A DNA stretch of 64,000 nt, taken from the NCBI RefSeq assembly GCF_042682545.1, contig NZ_JBHUHQ010000016.1; one strand, 5' to 3'. The notes beneath the pieces are model-generated. The model searched no databases. It was not told the origin of the DNA and saw only the letters and a program-made list of their open reading frames with translations. Source of the stretch: Ornithinibacillus salinisoli. GTDB lineage: Bacteria > Bacillota > Bacilli > Bacillales > Amphibacillaceae. A program made the position numbers and the translations under genes. Shown one piece after another: positions 8,748 through 17,335 of the stretch. Numbering within the stretch: position 1 is the stretch's first letter; every line of letters begins with the position of its first letter.

Positions 8748-9923
8748 ATGAGTCGACACGAAGAAAGTCATTATATAGTGGGGCTAATGTCGGGAACTTC
8801 ATTGGATGGAATAGACGTTTCAGTGATTGAAATAAAAGAACAAGAACCATCTATAGATATTAAACCAATCCACTTTAAAACATACTCATATACCGAAAAT
8901 GTAAAAGAAATGATTCTTGCCTTATGTGACCCGATACATGCTAGGATAGAAGAAATTTCGGCTATGAATATGTATTTAGGGGAGTTATTCGCAGAGGCTG
9001 CAAGGAGTGCTATACAGGAAGCAGGGTTGGAGGAAAGTGATATTCTACTAATAAGTTCTCATGGACAAACGATATTCCATCAACCAGAACCAATTACGAT
9101 CGATGGAAATCAAGTAACTTCTACATTTCAGATAGGAGATATTGGAGTTATTGCTGAACGCACAGGAATCAAGACTGTCGGTGATTTTCGAACAAGGGAT
9201 ATGGCTGCTGGTGGTCAGGGTGCACCCTTAGTTCCATATGTCGATTACATGTTTTTTAGAAAGAAAGAGTATGGGAGTGCTTTATTAAACATTGGTGGCA
9301 TTTCTAATATGACTATACTTCCTAGAAACTGTAGTGAGTCAGAAGCGATTGCTTATGATACGGGACCTGGAAATATGATCATCGATGCCTTTACTGGTTG
9401 GGCAACAGGAGGAAAGCAAAGCTTTGATAAAGACGGTGAATTGGCTGCTAAAGGAAAGGTTCATGAACGTTGGCTGTCAGAACTTCTTGATCATTCTTAT
9501 TTCCACATGCCCGCTCCTAAAAGTACAGGGAGGGAATCGTTTGGTATAGAATTCGCAAAAAAGGCATGGCTTCAAGCGGAAGAATACCAGATTAATAATG
9601 TAGATCGCATTGCAACGGTAACTGCCTTGACTGCAAAAACGATTGCCTTGGAAATAAGCAAGTTTACTAGTTCAGCTCATTTACAGGAGGTTCTAGTTAG
9701 TGGAGGTGGTAGATTCAATAATACGTTGATGTATCTAATAGCTACCTATTTACCAAGCCAACTAATAATAAAGGGAACAGATGAGTATGGTATGCCTGCC
9801 GAAGCAAAAGAAGCTATCTCCTTTGCTATATTAGGTTATCAATGCTATAAACAACGAACGAACAATCTACCTTCCGCAACAGGTGCTCAAAAAAATGTCG
9901 TCATGGGAAAGATCGCCTGGTAG
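8748..9923 (+). CDS. anmK: Anhydro-N-acetylmuramic acid kinase
   Basis: 391 aa, the usual AnmK length. N-terminal GLMSGTSLDGIDVSV is the family hallmark; LLNIGGISN, YDTGPGNMIIDAF and LVSGGGRFNN are further signatures. AnmK hydrolyses the 1,6-anhydro ring and phosphorylates it, giving MurNAc-6-P, the MurQ substrate. Its presence implies that this organism recycles anhydro-muropeptides from lytic transglycosylases. The open frame runs back to a TTG at 8742, but ATG 8748 is 8 bases from AAAGGA and is preferred. Confidence 0.93.
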   Translation: MSRHEESHYIVGLMSGTSLDGIDVSVIEIKEQEPSIDIKPIHFKTYSYTENVKEMILALCDPIHARIEEISAMNMYLGELFAEAARSAIQEAGLEESDILLISSHGQTIFHQPEPITIDGNQVTSTFQIGDIGVIAERTGIKTVGDFRTRDMAAGGQGAPLVPYVDYMFFRKKEYGSALLNIGGISNMTILPRNCSESEAIAYDTGPGNMIIDAFTGWATGGKQSFDKDGELAAKGKVHERWLSELLDHSYFHMPAPKSTGRESFGIEFAKKAWLQAEEYQINNVDRIATVTALTAKTIALEISKFTSSAHLQEVLVSGGGRFNNTLMYLIATYLPSQLIIKGTDEYGMPAEAKEAISFAILGYQCYKQRTNNLPSATGAQKNVVMGKIAW

Positions 9924-9937
9924 TGGAATGAGTCAGA

Positions 9938-9980
9938 CTGGGACGGAGGGACTGACCCCCCCGTCCCTCTTTTTGTTTTT
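9938..9980 (+). terminator. Terminator built from a GGACTGACCCC-type repeat
   Basis: GGGACGG (9940) pairs with CCGTCCC (9961-9967) around GGGACTGACCCC, followed by CTCTTTTTG and a long T run. It ends anmK and belongs to the dispersed repeat family seen at 16072, 19103, 19959 and 62734. Confidence 0.8.
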
Positions 9981-10041
9981 TTAAACATTAATTTGGGGGA
10001 GCTTACATATATTTGATTACGAGAGTACGGAAGTGTGGTTG

Positions 10042-10055
10042 TGAAAGCGTTATCA
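10042..10055 (+). promoter_or_regulatory. Perfect cre site (CcpA operator)
   Basis: TGAAAGCGTTATCA fits TGWAARCGYTWNCW at every position. It lies 24 bases before the start of the binding-protein gene, so CcpA bound here would block transcription of the sugar importer when preferred carbon is present. Confidence 0.75.
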
Positions 10056-10079
10056 ATATGATGGAGGGGGTTATTTAAA

Positions 10080-11453
10080 ATGAGTGGTCGTTTTCTGAAG
10101 CTTGGTTTTGTACTGGCTTTGGTATTTATGTTGTTTTTAATTGGATGTTCTTCAGACAATGAATCCGAGGGAGAAAAGGAAGATCCAGAAACAACAGAAC
10201 CAGAAACAAATGAAGAAGAACCTGATGAAACAGAGGATTCTGACGAGGCTGTATCAGATGAATCAGCGGAACTTACCGTATGGATTATGGAGACAGGATC
10301 TCCGGAAGAAGCAGAAGCTTACTTTGATGGGGTGACGGAACAGTTTAATGAGACGTATCCGAATGTCGAGGTAAATGTTCAGTTCATTCCATGGCTATCT
10401 GCCCACCAAAATTTGATTACTGCCATGGCTAGTGGTAATGCTCCGGACATCTCAGAATTAGGTACTACGTGGAATCCAGAATTTGCAGCAATGGGAGCAT
10501 TGATGAATTTAGATGATGTTGTTGCCGAATGGGGCATGGGTGATGGTTGGGTACCAGCTTTAGAAGAGGTTGGTACATATGACAATAGCTTATATGGTGT
10601 CCCATGGTATGCAGGTTTAAGACAACTAGTTTATAATAAAGAAATTTTGGACGAAGCAGGAGTAGAGGTACCTACCACATATGACGAGTTGCTTACAGCT
10701 GGGGAAGCAATTATTAATAACACTGATGCATTCGCATACCCTGCGATTGGTATTAATCAGCATGCTGTATTACCAACGATTTGGCATTTTGGTGGAGAGC
10801 TTGCTGTCCAAGAAGAAAATGACGATGGTGACATGCAGTGGGTTTCTAAAGTGAATGAACCAGAAGCGGTTGAAGCGATCGAGCATTATACAAATATGTA
10901 CAAAAATGGCTTCGTTCCAGAAGGTGCATTAAACTGGTCCGTGCTAGATACACGTCAAGCATTTGCCCAAGAGGATTTAGCAATGGCCATTGATGTTGCA
11001 CCAGGTGTGAATGCAATGATTAATGAGAATCCAGATATCAAGGATAAGATTGGTATTGCTCCATTACCAATGAAAGATAATAATGCTAGTTTTGTTGGAG
11101 GCTCTAATTTAGCAATCTTTGAACAATCTCCAAATAAGGAATTGGCTGCTGAATATTTGAAACTAATGGTTTCAGAAGAAAATATTAGTGAATGGGCTCA
11201 ATTTACTGGTTTCTTCCCAGGTACATTAGAAGGATTGGATAATCCAATATTTACGGAAGATCCACTACTAGCCGTCTTTGCAGAGGCAATGATAGATGGA
11301 AGATCTTATCCAGCAAGTCCATCCTGGGGTCGATTTGAAGGAGAAAATTTATTCGTATCACCAATCCAAGAAATTATGACTGGTGATAAAACTGTTCAAG
11401 AAGCTTTAGATGAGATAGCAGAAACGATGAATAAAATTTTTGCTACGGAATAA
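10080..11453 (+). CDS. ABC sugar-binding lipoprotein (family 1)
   Basis: 457 aa. A lipoprotein signal ends in LIGC, so the mature protein is lipidated at that Cys and held on the outer membrane face; a Glu/Asp/Thr-rich spacer of about 45 residues follows, then a family 1 extracellular solute-binding domain of the maltose/multiple-sugar type. The two permeases follow. With cell-wall genes on both sides the ligand is probably a MurNAc- or GlcNAc-containing sugar; this is inference, as the sequence does not define the sugar. Expression is likely CcpA-controlled through the site at 10042. GGAGGGGG precedes the ATG. Confidence 0.85.
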   Translation: MSGRFLKLGFVLALVFMLFLIGCSSDNESEGEKEDPETTEPETNEEEPDETEDSDEAVSDESAELTVWIMETGSPEEAEAYFDGVTEQFNETYPNVEVNVQFIPWLSAHQNLITAMASGNAPDISELGTTWNPEFAAMGALMNLDDVVAEWGMGDGWVPALEEVGTYDNSLYGVPWYAGLRQLVYNKEILDEAGVEVPTTYDELLTAGEAIINNTDAFAYPAIGINQHAVLPTIWHFGGELAVQEENDDGDMQWVSKVNEPEAVEAIEHYTNMYKNGFVPEGALNWSVLDTRQAFAQEDLAMAIDVAPGVNAMINENPDIKDKIGIAPLPMKDNNASFVGGSNLAIFEQSPNKELAAEYLKLMVSEENISEWAQFTGFFPGTLEGLDNPIFTEDPLLAVFAEAMIDGRSYPASPSWGRFEGENLFVSPIQEIMTGDKTVQEALDEIAETMNKIFATE

Positions 11454-11476
11454 AGAATGTTCAATAGCTTATGGGG

Positions 11477-11505
11477 AGCCGATGTTAGCTAGCGCAGCAT
11501 CGGCT
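11477..11505 (+). terminator. Hairpin between binding-protein and permease genes
   Basis: AGCCGATG pairs with CATCGGCT across a 13-base loop, followed by TATTC. Such hairpins commonly stabilise or limit read-through so that binding protein exceeds permease; that role is inferred. Confidence 0.6.
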
Positions 11506-11533
11506 TATTCATAGGTAGATTGGGGTTGAGAAT

Positions 11534-12421
11534 ATGAAATCAAAATGGCTTCCTTGGCTACTACTTTTGCCTGCTATCATTTTAATTATGGGATTAACGA
11601 TATATCCTTTGCTCTATACTTTCTTTTTATCCTTCCAGCATTATGATATGTATTCCATTATTACCGGGGAAGCAGAGTGGGCAGGGTTTAGCAATTATCG
11701 TGAAACGTTATCAGATCCTTTCTTTTGGACAGTGACAAGAAATACAGTACTGTTTGGGCTGTCCTGTGTGGGAGGTACGTTACTAGTTGGGTTATCTGTT
11801 GCTTTACTTTTAAATACGAGATTTAAAGGTAGTAAAATCCTAGGTGTTGTGATCCTGATACCATGGGTGTTTCCGGCAGTAGCTGGGGGGATTGTTTGGA
11901 AATGGATGTTTAATGATCAGTATGGTGTTATCAACTACTTCCTAACATCAATCGGGCTGAATACATTCGATGGATATGCCTGGTTTAATACGAGCTTAAC
12001 AGCGTTTTTTGTTATTTTTCTCATGATTGTGTGGCAGAGCTTTCCTTTTATTGCAGTATCCTTATTAGCAGGGTTCCAGACGATACCTCATACATTGTAT
12101 GAAGCGGCTGAAATTGACGGGGCAAATGGTTGGCAGAAATTAACGAGAATTACGTTACCGATGTTGAAACCTTTGCTACTCATTCTATTTATTTTATCTA
12201 CCATCTGGGACTTTAAAATATTTGACCAAATATATGTCATGACAGAGGGTGGACCTGCTAAGAGTACGTTTGTATTAGCGTTGTATTCCTGGAATGAAGC
12301 GATCAATGCATTGAATTTTGGAATGGCATCTGCAATAGCTATGTTGATGTTTATATTATTAATGATCTTTATTGTTATCTATGTTTACTTCTTACGTGAA
12401 GATAAGGCGGTGAAAGCATGA
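11534..12421 (+). CDS. ABC sugar transporter permease, MalF/UgpA type
   Basis: 295 aa, six predicted membrane helices. The cytoplasmic EAA loop is readable as EAAEIDGANGWQKLTRITLP, the site that docks the ATPase. It pairs with the next permease, overlapping its ATG by four bases. No ATPase gene lies in the cluster, so a shared ATPase of the MsmX kind encoded elsewhere is expected (known for many Bacillus sugar importers; inferred here). Confidence 0.9.
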   Translation: MKSKWLPWLLLLPAIILIMGLTIYPLLYTFFLSFQHYDMYSIITGEAEWAGFSNYRETLSDPFFWTVTRNTVLFGLSCVGGTLLVGLSVALLLNTRFKGSKILGVVILIPWVFPAVAGGIVWKWMFNDQYGVINYFLTSIGLNTFDGYAWFNTSLTAFFVIFLMIVWQSFPFIAVSLLAGFQTIPHTLYEAAEIDGANGWQKLTRITLPMLKPLLLILFILSTIWDFKIFDQIYVMTEGGPAKSTFVLALYSWNEAINALNFGMASAIAMLMFILLMIFIVIYVYFLREDKAVKA

Positions 12422-13251
12422 AAAATAAGACAACAACCCAAAAAGTATTCATCTATGTTTTAGCGGTCATCGTTTTTATCGGGTCGATCTTCCCATTTTG
12501 GTGGATGGTTATTAGTTCGTTGAAGCCTTCGGGGGAAATTTTTAGTAAAATACCTACCTTATGGCCACATGAATTTACTTTTGAGCATTATCGAGACATT
12601 TTTGTCAGAGCTAATTTTTGGAACTACTTTAAAAATAGTTTAATAGTAGCTGGCACAGTAACGATTGTTGGAACTACAATTGCATCACTTGCTGGATATG
12701 CTTTAGGTCGATTCCCTATTAAAGGGAAGGGCATTATTTTGTTAACAATTCTGTTCGTCCAAATGTTTCCATTAGTAGTGTTGATTATTCCTTTATTTAT
12801 TGTCATGAGTAATCTAGAGTTAACCAATTCATTAATAGGGTTAATGATAACGTATCTAACATTCGCATTACCATTTTGTATATGGATGTTACGAAGTTAT
12901 TTCAGTTCCATTCCAACAGAAATAGAGGAAGCCGCATTGATTGATGGATGTACACGCATGCAAGCTTTTCGAAAAGTGATCTTCCCGTTAGCATGGCCAG
13001 GGATTTCGGCAACGAGTATTTTTGCGTTTATTACAGCTTGGAATGAATTTGTATTTGCCGTTACTTTTATTCAAGATGACAGGTTACGAACGCTACCGCT
13101 TGCCTTACAACAATTTTTCAGCCGGTTTACTGCTGATTATGGTGGATTAATGGCCGCATCGACAGTAGCCACCATCCCGGTTTTGTTGTTCTTTATTTTC
13201 TTCCAGCGAAGAATGACAGAGGGATTAGTACAGGGTTCTGTGAAGAGCTGA
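12418..13251 (+). CDS. ABC sugar transporter permease, MalG/UgpE type
   Basis: 277 aa, six predicted membrane helices, with EAA loop EEAALIDGCTRMQAFRKVIF. Second membrane subunit of the importer. It starts inside the end of the first permease (ATGA overlap). The 330 bases to the next start hold no convincing gene; the short frame at 13319-13504 lacks a ribosome site and family features. Confidence 0.9.
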   Translation: MKNKTTTQKVFIYVLAVIVFIGSIFPFWWMVISSLKPSGEIFSKIPTLWPHEFTFEHYRDIFVRANFWNYFKNSLIVAGTVTIVGTTIASLAGYALGRFPIKGKGIILLTILFVQMFPLVVLIIPLFIVMSNLELTNSLIGLMITYLTFALPFCIWMLRSYFSSIPTEIEEAALIDGCTRMQAFRKVIFPLAWPGISATSIFAFITAWNEFVFAVTFIQDDRLRTLPLALQQFFSRFTADYGGLMAASTVATIPVLLFFIFFQRRMTEGLVQGSVKS

Positions 13252-13585
13252 TTACTTAAAATTTTTCCACTCCCCAAAATGGTAGCAGAGATAATAGGGA
13301 AATCTTCTTAGCGGAGAGATGCTTTCGTCCTATGTTATTCGGAATATAAAATGCCACTTTTGTCACTTATATCCATTCCAAAATAAAAGTAGAATGATAG
13401 TAACTAGAATAGTAGTAATCCACATAATGCACTTTATATCCACATTCTTAGGCGATGTTTTTCTCGCTACCTCCTACTTTGATGCATCACAACTTTATCT
13501 GTGAAGCGAGTTAATCATATATTTTTTGAAAAAGGTAGGTGACAACGAAAGTAGTAGATTTACAAAACCTAGGGGAGGAATGGAA

Positions 13586-15088
13586 ATGGTAAAAAAATTG
13601 CTTATGGTTGTTGCTATGTTCGCTTTGGTAATGACTTCTCTACATGTAGACAGCTACCAAGTTGCAGCGGAAGAAAATGGGGAGGACGGATTTATTCGAG
13701 CATTTTGGGTACAAGCCTTCGAACCGGGGGTGAAGACTCCAGAGGAAATTGATCAATTAGTACGTGATGTAAAGGCTGCTAATATGAATACGATTGTTGC
13801 ACAGGTTAGTAGGCGTCATGATGCATATTACCACAGTGATGTATTACCTTTTACGCAGGATCCGGCCGTGCCAGAAGGTTTTGATCCACTCGGTTATTTA
13901 GTAGAAAAAGCTAAAGAAAATGGGATTGAAGTTCACGCTTGGGTAATCGTAGGACCAATGTGGCATAGCATTTATGGTGGGGAACCAGAGGATCCGAATC
14001 ATATTTGGAATACTAATGGCCCAGATGCACCAGAAGAAGAAACTTGGGTTACACAGGATTATAATGGTACTGTCCCTTATTGGCAGCCATATCTTGATTT
14101 AGGACATCCAGATGCGAGAGATCATGTGGTCAATATGGTTACAGATATTGTGAAAAATTATGATGTCGATGGCGTGCATCTTGACTATATTCGTTATCCG
14201 GAAGATGGAAAAGGGTATAATCCAACTTCATTAGCCAGGTTTCAAGCAGAAACAGGTAGAGACGATCGACCACTTCCATCTGATGAAGAATGGATTGCCT
14301 GGAAAGTAAATCAAGTCGATACGTTAATTCAACGTATTTATGCCGCGTTAATGGCTGCAGATCCTGCTGCGGAACTATCTGCTGCTGTATTGTCTTGGGG
14401 ATTTGATGACCCGAGAAACACAGATTGGTGGGATATGGATCCGGTGCAACGTGCCCATCAAAACTGGAAAAAGTGGGTGCAGGAAGGCTATCTAGACTAT
14501 GCATATGTCATGAACTATGATAGTGATGCAGATCCAGCTCGTGAGGAACGATTTAATCAATGGATTGAATGGCAAAAGGACTTACCGAGAAATAGAGGAA
14601 TTGTGATCGGCCCCGCGCTATACTTGAATAGTGTTGCGGATAGTATCAATCAAATAAAACGATCGTTAGCACCATCTCCGGCTGGAAATACAGTTGAAGG
14701 TATTAGTCCATATGTGTATAACGTATGGAGTAATGATGGACTACCTCAAGAAGAGCTTATTCGCTCATTATATGAACCAACGGAGCATAATAATGGGGAA
14801 GCTCCATTTACCGAGCCAGTACCTACTCCAGTAGCAGAATGGAGAACAAGTGCAACTGGACATGTACTTGGAACAGTTGCCGATCAGCAATCTAATCAGG
14901 AAGTTACCATTCGCAGAGGGAAAAATGGGCAAGTGATTGGTACGACCGTTACGGATGCAACCGGTCATTTTGTGTTTACGGACTTACAACCTGGAAATTA
15001 CTTTGTTGAAGTAGATGGAAACGATGATGCACAAAAAGTTAAAGTGAATATTCAAGAAGTAACAAGAACAACCATTTCACATGACTAG
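13586..15088 (+). CDS. Secreted GH10-like glycoside hydrolase (GHL10/DUF187)
   Basis: About 500 aa from ATG 13586, placed 7 bases after GGGGAGG; upstream ATGs at 13526 and 13580 are less well spaced. A signal peptide ends near YQVAAEE. The catalytic (beta/alpha)8 domain (about 30-400) has the family pattern DGVHLDYIRYP and resembles B. subtilis YngK. The C-terminal 75 residues form a carboxypeptidase-regulatory-like beta sandwich (GTTVTDATGHFVFTDLQPG...). Such enzymes act on extracellular polysaccharide; beside a muropeptide importer, a wall-derived glycan is the natural guess. A terminator follows at once. Confidence 0.8.
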   Translation: MVKKLLMVVAMFALVMTSLHVDSYQVAAEENGEDGFIRAFWVQAFEPGVKTPEEIDQLVRDVKAANMNTIVAQVSRRHDAYYHSDVLPFTQDPAVPEGFDPLGYLVEKAKENGIEVHAWVIVGPMWHSIYGGEPEDPNHIWNTNGPDAPEEETWVTQDYNGTVPYWQPYLDLGHPDARDHVVNMVTDIVKNYDVDGVHLDYIRYPEDGKGYNPTSLARFQAETGRDDRPLPSDEEWIAWKVNQVDTLIQRIYAALMAADPAAELSAAVLSWGFDDPRNTDWWDMDPVQRAHQNWKKWVQEGYLDYAYVMNYDSDADPAREERFNQWIEWQKDLPRNRGIVIGPALYLNSVADSINQIKRSLAPSPAGNTVEGISPYVYNVWSNDGLPQEELIRSLYEPTEHNNGEAPFTEPVPTPVAEWRTSATGHVLGTVADQQSNQEVTIRRGKNGQVIGTTVTDATGHFVFTDLQPGNYFVEVDGNDDAQKVKVNIQEVTRTTISHD

Positions 15089-15126
15089 ATTAATAGAATG
15101 ATTGCTTATAACATGTTAGTCTTGAA

Positions 15127-15163
15127 GAAAAGGGAAACGCCATATAGTTTCCCTTTTCATTTT
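15127..15163 (+). terminator. Terminator after the GH10-like gene
   Basis: AAAGGGAAAC and GTTTCCCTTT form a 10-bp stem around GCCATATA, followed by TCATTTTG. It lies upstream of the true start of the next gene. Confidence 0.8.
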
Positions 15164-15184
15164 GTAAAAAAGAAGGTAATTCTT

Positions 15185-16096
15185 ATGTATAAACAAGCAA
15201 ATGTCATTATTTGGATGCTCATCCTTATTATTACTAGCATCTGGGGGTATAGCTGGGTCATGATGAAAGCTTCCCTCTCCTTTATGGGTCCGTTTACTTT
15301 TAGTGCCTTTCGATTTGGAATTGGTGCAGTAACGCTTTTACTTATTGTATTAATCTGGAAAGTGAAGCTTCCGCCAAAGGAACAATGGAAACATCTCATC
15401 GTCGTAGGAGTCTTGCAAACGACGATCGTTTTTTTACTCGTCATGTACGGGTTGCGATTTGTCGATGCAGGAAAATCATCCATCATATTATACACGATGC
15501 CGATATGGAGTAGTATATTGGCTGCTAAATTTCTTGGCGAAACATTAACGAAGAAAAAATGGGTAGGACTGTTGATAGGAATGCTTGGTTTGTTCATGGT
15601 AATTGGTTGGGATTTCTTTAGCGAACAACGCATGAACGTCATCTTTGGTGAAATCTTGATCGTAATATCTGCTGTTTCCTGGGCTGCATCTAATGTATAT
15701 TACAGAAAAAAACTAGAAGGTTTATCAAAATTACAAGTATCTGCCTTTCAAATGCTGTTTGGTACAGTAGGAATTACTGTAGCTGCTTCAATCATGGAGT
15801 GGGGCGAACCAATCCATTGGAATGGGGAATTGATTAGCTACATATTATTTACAGGTGTACTAGCATCCGCCCTATGCTTCACCGCCTGGTTTATTATCCT
15901 TAGTAGAATTGATATGGTAACTGCAACCTTATCAACCCTACTCGTACCAGTATTCGGACTATTCTTCAGCTTGCTACTACTAGACGAAATCATCACAACA
16001 AACATCATCTACGGCTCCATACTAATAATAGTAGGAATCATTATTTGTGTAGGGACAGGTCCCATGTCTAAGGGGTCAGTCCCCTCGTCCCATTAG
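15185..16096 (+). CDS. DMT (EamA) family transporter
   Basis: 303 aa from ATG 15185 (AAGAAGG at 15171); the longer open frame from 15098 would run through the preceding terminator. Two EamA repeats give about ten membrane helices. Relatives export amino acids or metabolites; the substrate cannot be read. The last eight residues KGSVPSSH are encoded by a dispersed GGGGTCAGTCCCC repeat, and the original stop has evidently been lost, since the alpha/beta hydrolase at 18309 ends in nearly the same tail. Confidence 0.85.
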   Translation: MYKQANVIIWMLILIITSIWGYSWVMMKASLSFMGPFTFSAFRFGIGAVTLLLIVLIWKVKLPPKEQWKHLIVVGVLQTTIVFLLVMYGLRFVDAGKSSIILYTMPIWSSILAAKFLGETLTKKKWVGLLIGMLGLFMVIGWDFFSEQRMNVIFGEILIVISAVSWAASNVYYRKKLEGLSKLQVSAFQMLFGTVGITVAASIMEWGEPIHWNGELISYILFTGVLASALCFTAWFIILSRIDMVTATLSTLLVPVFGLFFSLLLLDEIITTNIIYGSILIIVGIIICVGTGPMSKGSVPSSH

Positions 16097-16146
16097 GTAA
16101 AAAATGGGTTGACGGGAGTGGGATGAGGGGTCTGACCCCTCATCCC
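16072..16146 (+). repeat. GGGGTCAGTCCCC-family repeat over the transporter 3' end
   Basis: Begins inside the last codons of the DMT gene. It contains GGGGTCAGTCCCC, CGTCCCATT with a partly pairing AATGGG, and a perfect 12-bp hairpin GGGATGAGGGGT / ACCCCTCATCCC at 16120-16146. Confidence 0.8.
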
Positions 16147-16152
16147 GGAAGC

Positions 16153-16181
16153 AAAACCACTATTTGTGGTTTTGTTTTTTT
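16153..16181 (+). terminator. Rho-independent terminator after the DMT transporter
   Basis: AAAACCAC and GTGGTTTT around TATTT, followed by GTTTTTTT. It is adjacent to the repeat hairpin. Confidence 0.85.
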
Positions 16182-16203
16182 ATTGTCAGCATTTAATAGT
16201 AAA

Positions 16204-16269
16204 AAAATTACTCTGTGGTGAAATTAAGTGTTGCATTACAGAGTAATTTTATTTACTATATAAAGTAAA
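16204..16269 (+). promoter_or_regulatory. Two inverted repeats before the HTH-fusion gene
   Basis: AAAATTACTCTGT (16204-16216) and ACAGAGTAATTTT (16238-16250) are perfect 13-base inverted copies 21 bases apart. TTTACT...AGTAAA (16252-16269) follows just before the SD GGGAGG. Either could be an operator for the HTH protein itself or an RNA hairpin masking initiation; the sequence does not decide. Confidence 0.5.
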
Positions 16270-16282
16270 GGGAGGTTTATTA

Positions 16283-17335
16283 ATGAGTGAAAACATTCGT
16301 TTAAATGTTGCATTGTTAAAAAGACGTGTTCCAAACCTTACGATTGCTGCTAAGTCAGTGGGATTACGACCAGCAACTGTATCTAACTTAACTACAGGAA
16401 AGATCTCTATCGCAAAATCTGAGGTTAAAACGTTAGTTGCCTTAGCATCTATTGCTGATTGTACACTTGATGAATTAATCATTAGGGACAATGATACGGA
16501 AAAAATTGAAACCGGTATCAAAGTATTGGACTTGTTTGCACCATTAGTACGTGGAGGGACTGCGGGATTAGTTGCTAGACCAGGAATGGGGCAATTAGTA
16601 CTTATGGCAGAGATCTTTTTACGATTGAAAAAACGCCATTTTTCTACCATATTTCTCATGCCTAGTGAAGAGACAGTGGGAGTAAATGATGTCATCGAGC
16701 AAGCTGATTTTAGCAGCTCTTACCCAGACGATATTTACAACCGAGTGCAAGAAAGTAACGAAGAATCAGACTTCGTTATTGGGGTAGATCGTTCGATGGT
16801 AGTTACAGGTGATCTTATTGATCTTCAGGAAAAACTACAAGAGGCTACGGTAAGACCGATAACGTTAGTGTTAGTTGATACGTTAGGAGAAGTAGTTGAT
16901 GAAGATTTACCATATGGTCCTTTGGAAACGTTTTGGCGATTCGATATGGATCTAGCCACAAGAAAAATGTTCCCAGCGGTAGATCCAGTTATTTCAACTT
17001 CAACCATACTTGAAGGTACGTTTTTAGACTCATCCCAATTTACCGTCCAACAACGTGCAAGAAAGCTTTTACGTCGTTATAAGGAATTAACTTTTATCGT
17101 TAATCAATGGGGAACGGAAAAACTATCTGAATCTGATTTATTGGTTTATCGTAGGGGACAACGATTAGAAGCTTTTCTTACTCAACCTTTCTATGTCACA
17201 GAACCAGTGACAAAGAAAAAAGGGGAGTGGGTGAGCCTTCAAGATACGATTGAGCAGGTGCGGAAAGTATTAGATGGTATCGTTGATCATATAGATGTTG
17301 AAGAGCTCTTGTATGTAGGTGGTATGGATGTCTAA
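16283..17335 (+). CDS. HTH domain fused to a degenerate F1-ATPase beta-like domain
   Basis: 350 aa. Residues about 6-66 form an Xre-type helix-turn-helix (TIAAKSVGLRPATVSNLTTGK). Residues about 74-347 align with the nucleotide-binding and C-terminal domains of ATP synthase beta: TGIKVLDLFAPLVRGG (beta has TGIKVxDLLAPYxKGG), FPAVDPVISTS at 230-240 (beta: YPAVDPLDSTS), EKLSESD near 279 (the DELSEED loop), and LEAFLTQPFYVTE (beta: FLSQPFQVAE). The Walker A of beta (GGAGVGKT) is ARPGMGQL at 98-105, with Lys and Thr lost, so it should not hydrolyse ATP in the usual way. The beta N-terminal barrel is replaced by the HTH. It overlaps the acetamidase start by 8 bases, suggesting it regulates that enzyme or senses its substrate. 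I know of no described role. Confidence 0.8.
   Translation: MSENIRLNVALLKRRVPNLTIAAKSVGLRPATVSNLTTGKISIAKSEVKTLVALASIADCTLDELIIRDNDTEKIETGIKVLDLFAPLVRGGTAGLVARPGMGQLVLMAEIFLRLKKRHFSTIFLMPSEETVGVNDVIEQADFSSSYPDDIYNRVQESNEESDFVIGVDRSMVVTGDLIDLQEKLQEATVRPITLVLVDTLGEVVDEDLPYGPLETFWRFDMDLATRKMFPAVDPVISTSTILEGTFLDSSQFTVQQRARKLLRRYKELTFIVNQWGTEKLSESDLLVYRRGQRLEAFLTQPFYVTEPVTKKKGEWVSLQDTIEQVRKVLDGIVDHIDVEELLYVGGMDV

Noticed and set aside
13319..13504. 61-aa frame between permease and GH10-like genes
   Set aside because: Cys/His-rich by chance, no SD, no domain; sits in ordinary intergenic DNA.
16283..17335. A true ATP synthase beta subunit
   Set aside because: No beta N-terminal barrel, Walker A Lys/Thr missing, HTH at the N terminus, and no other atp genes nearby.
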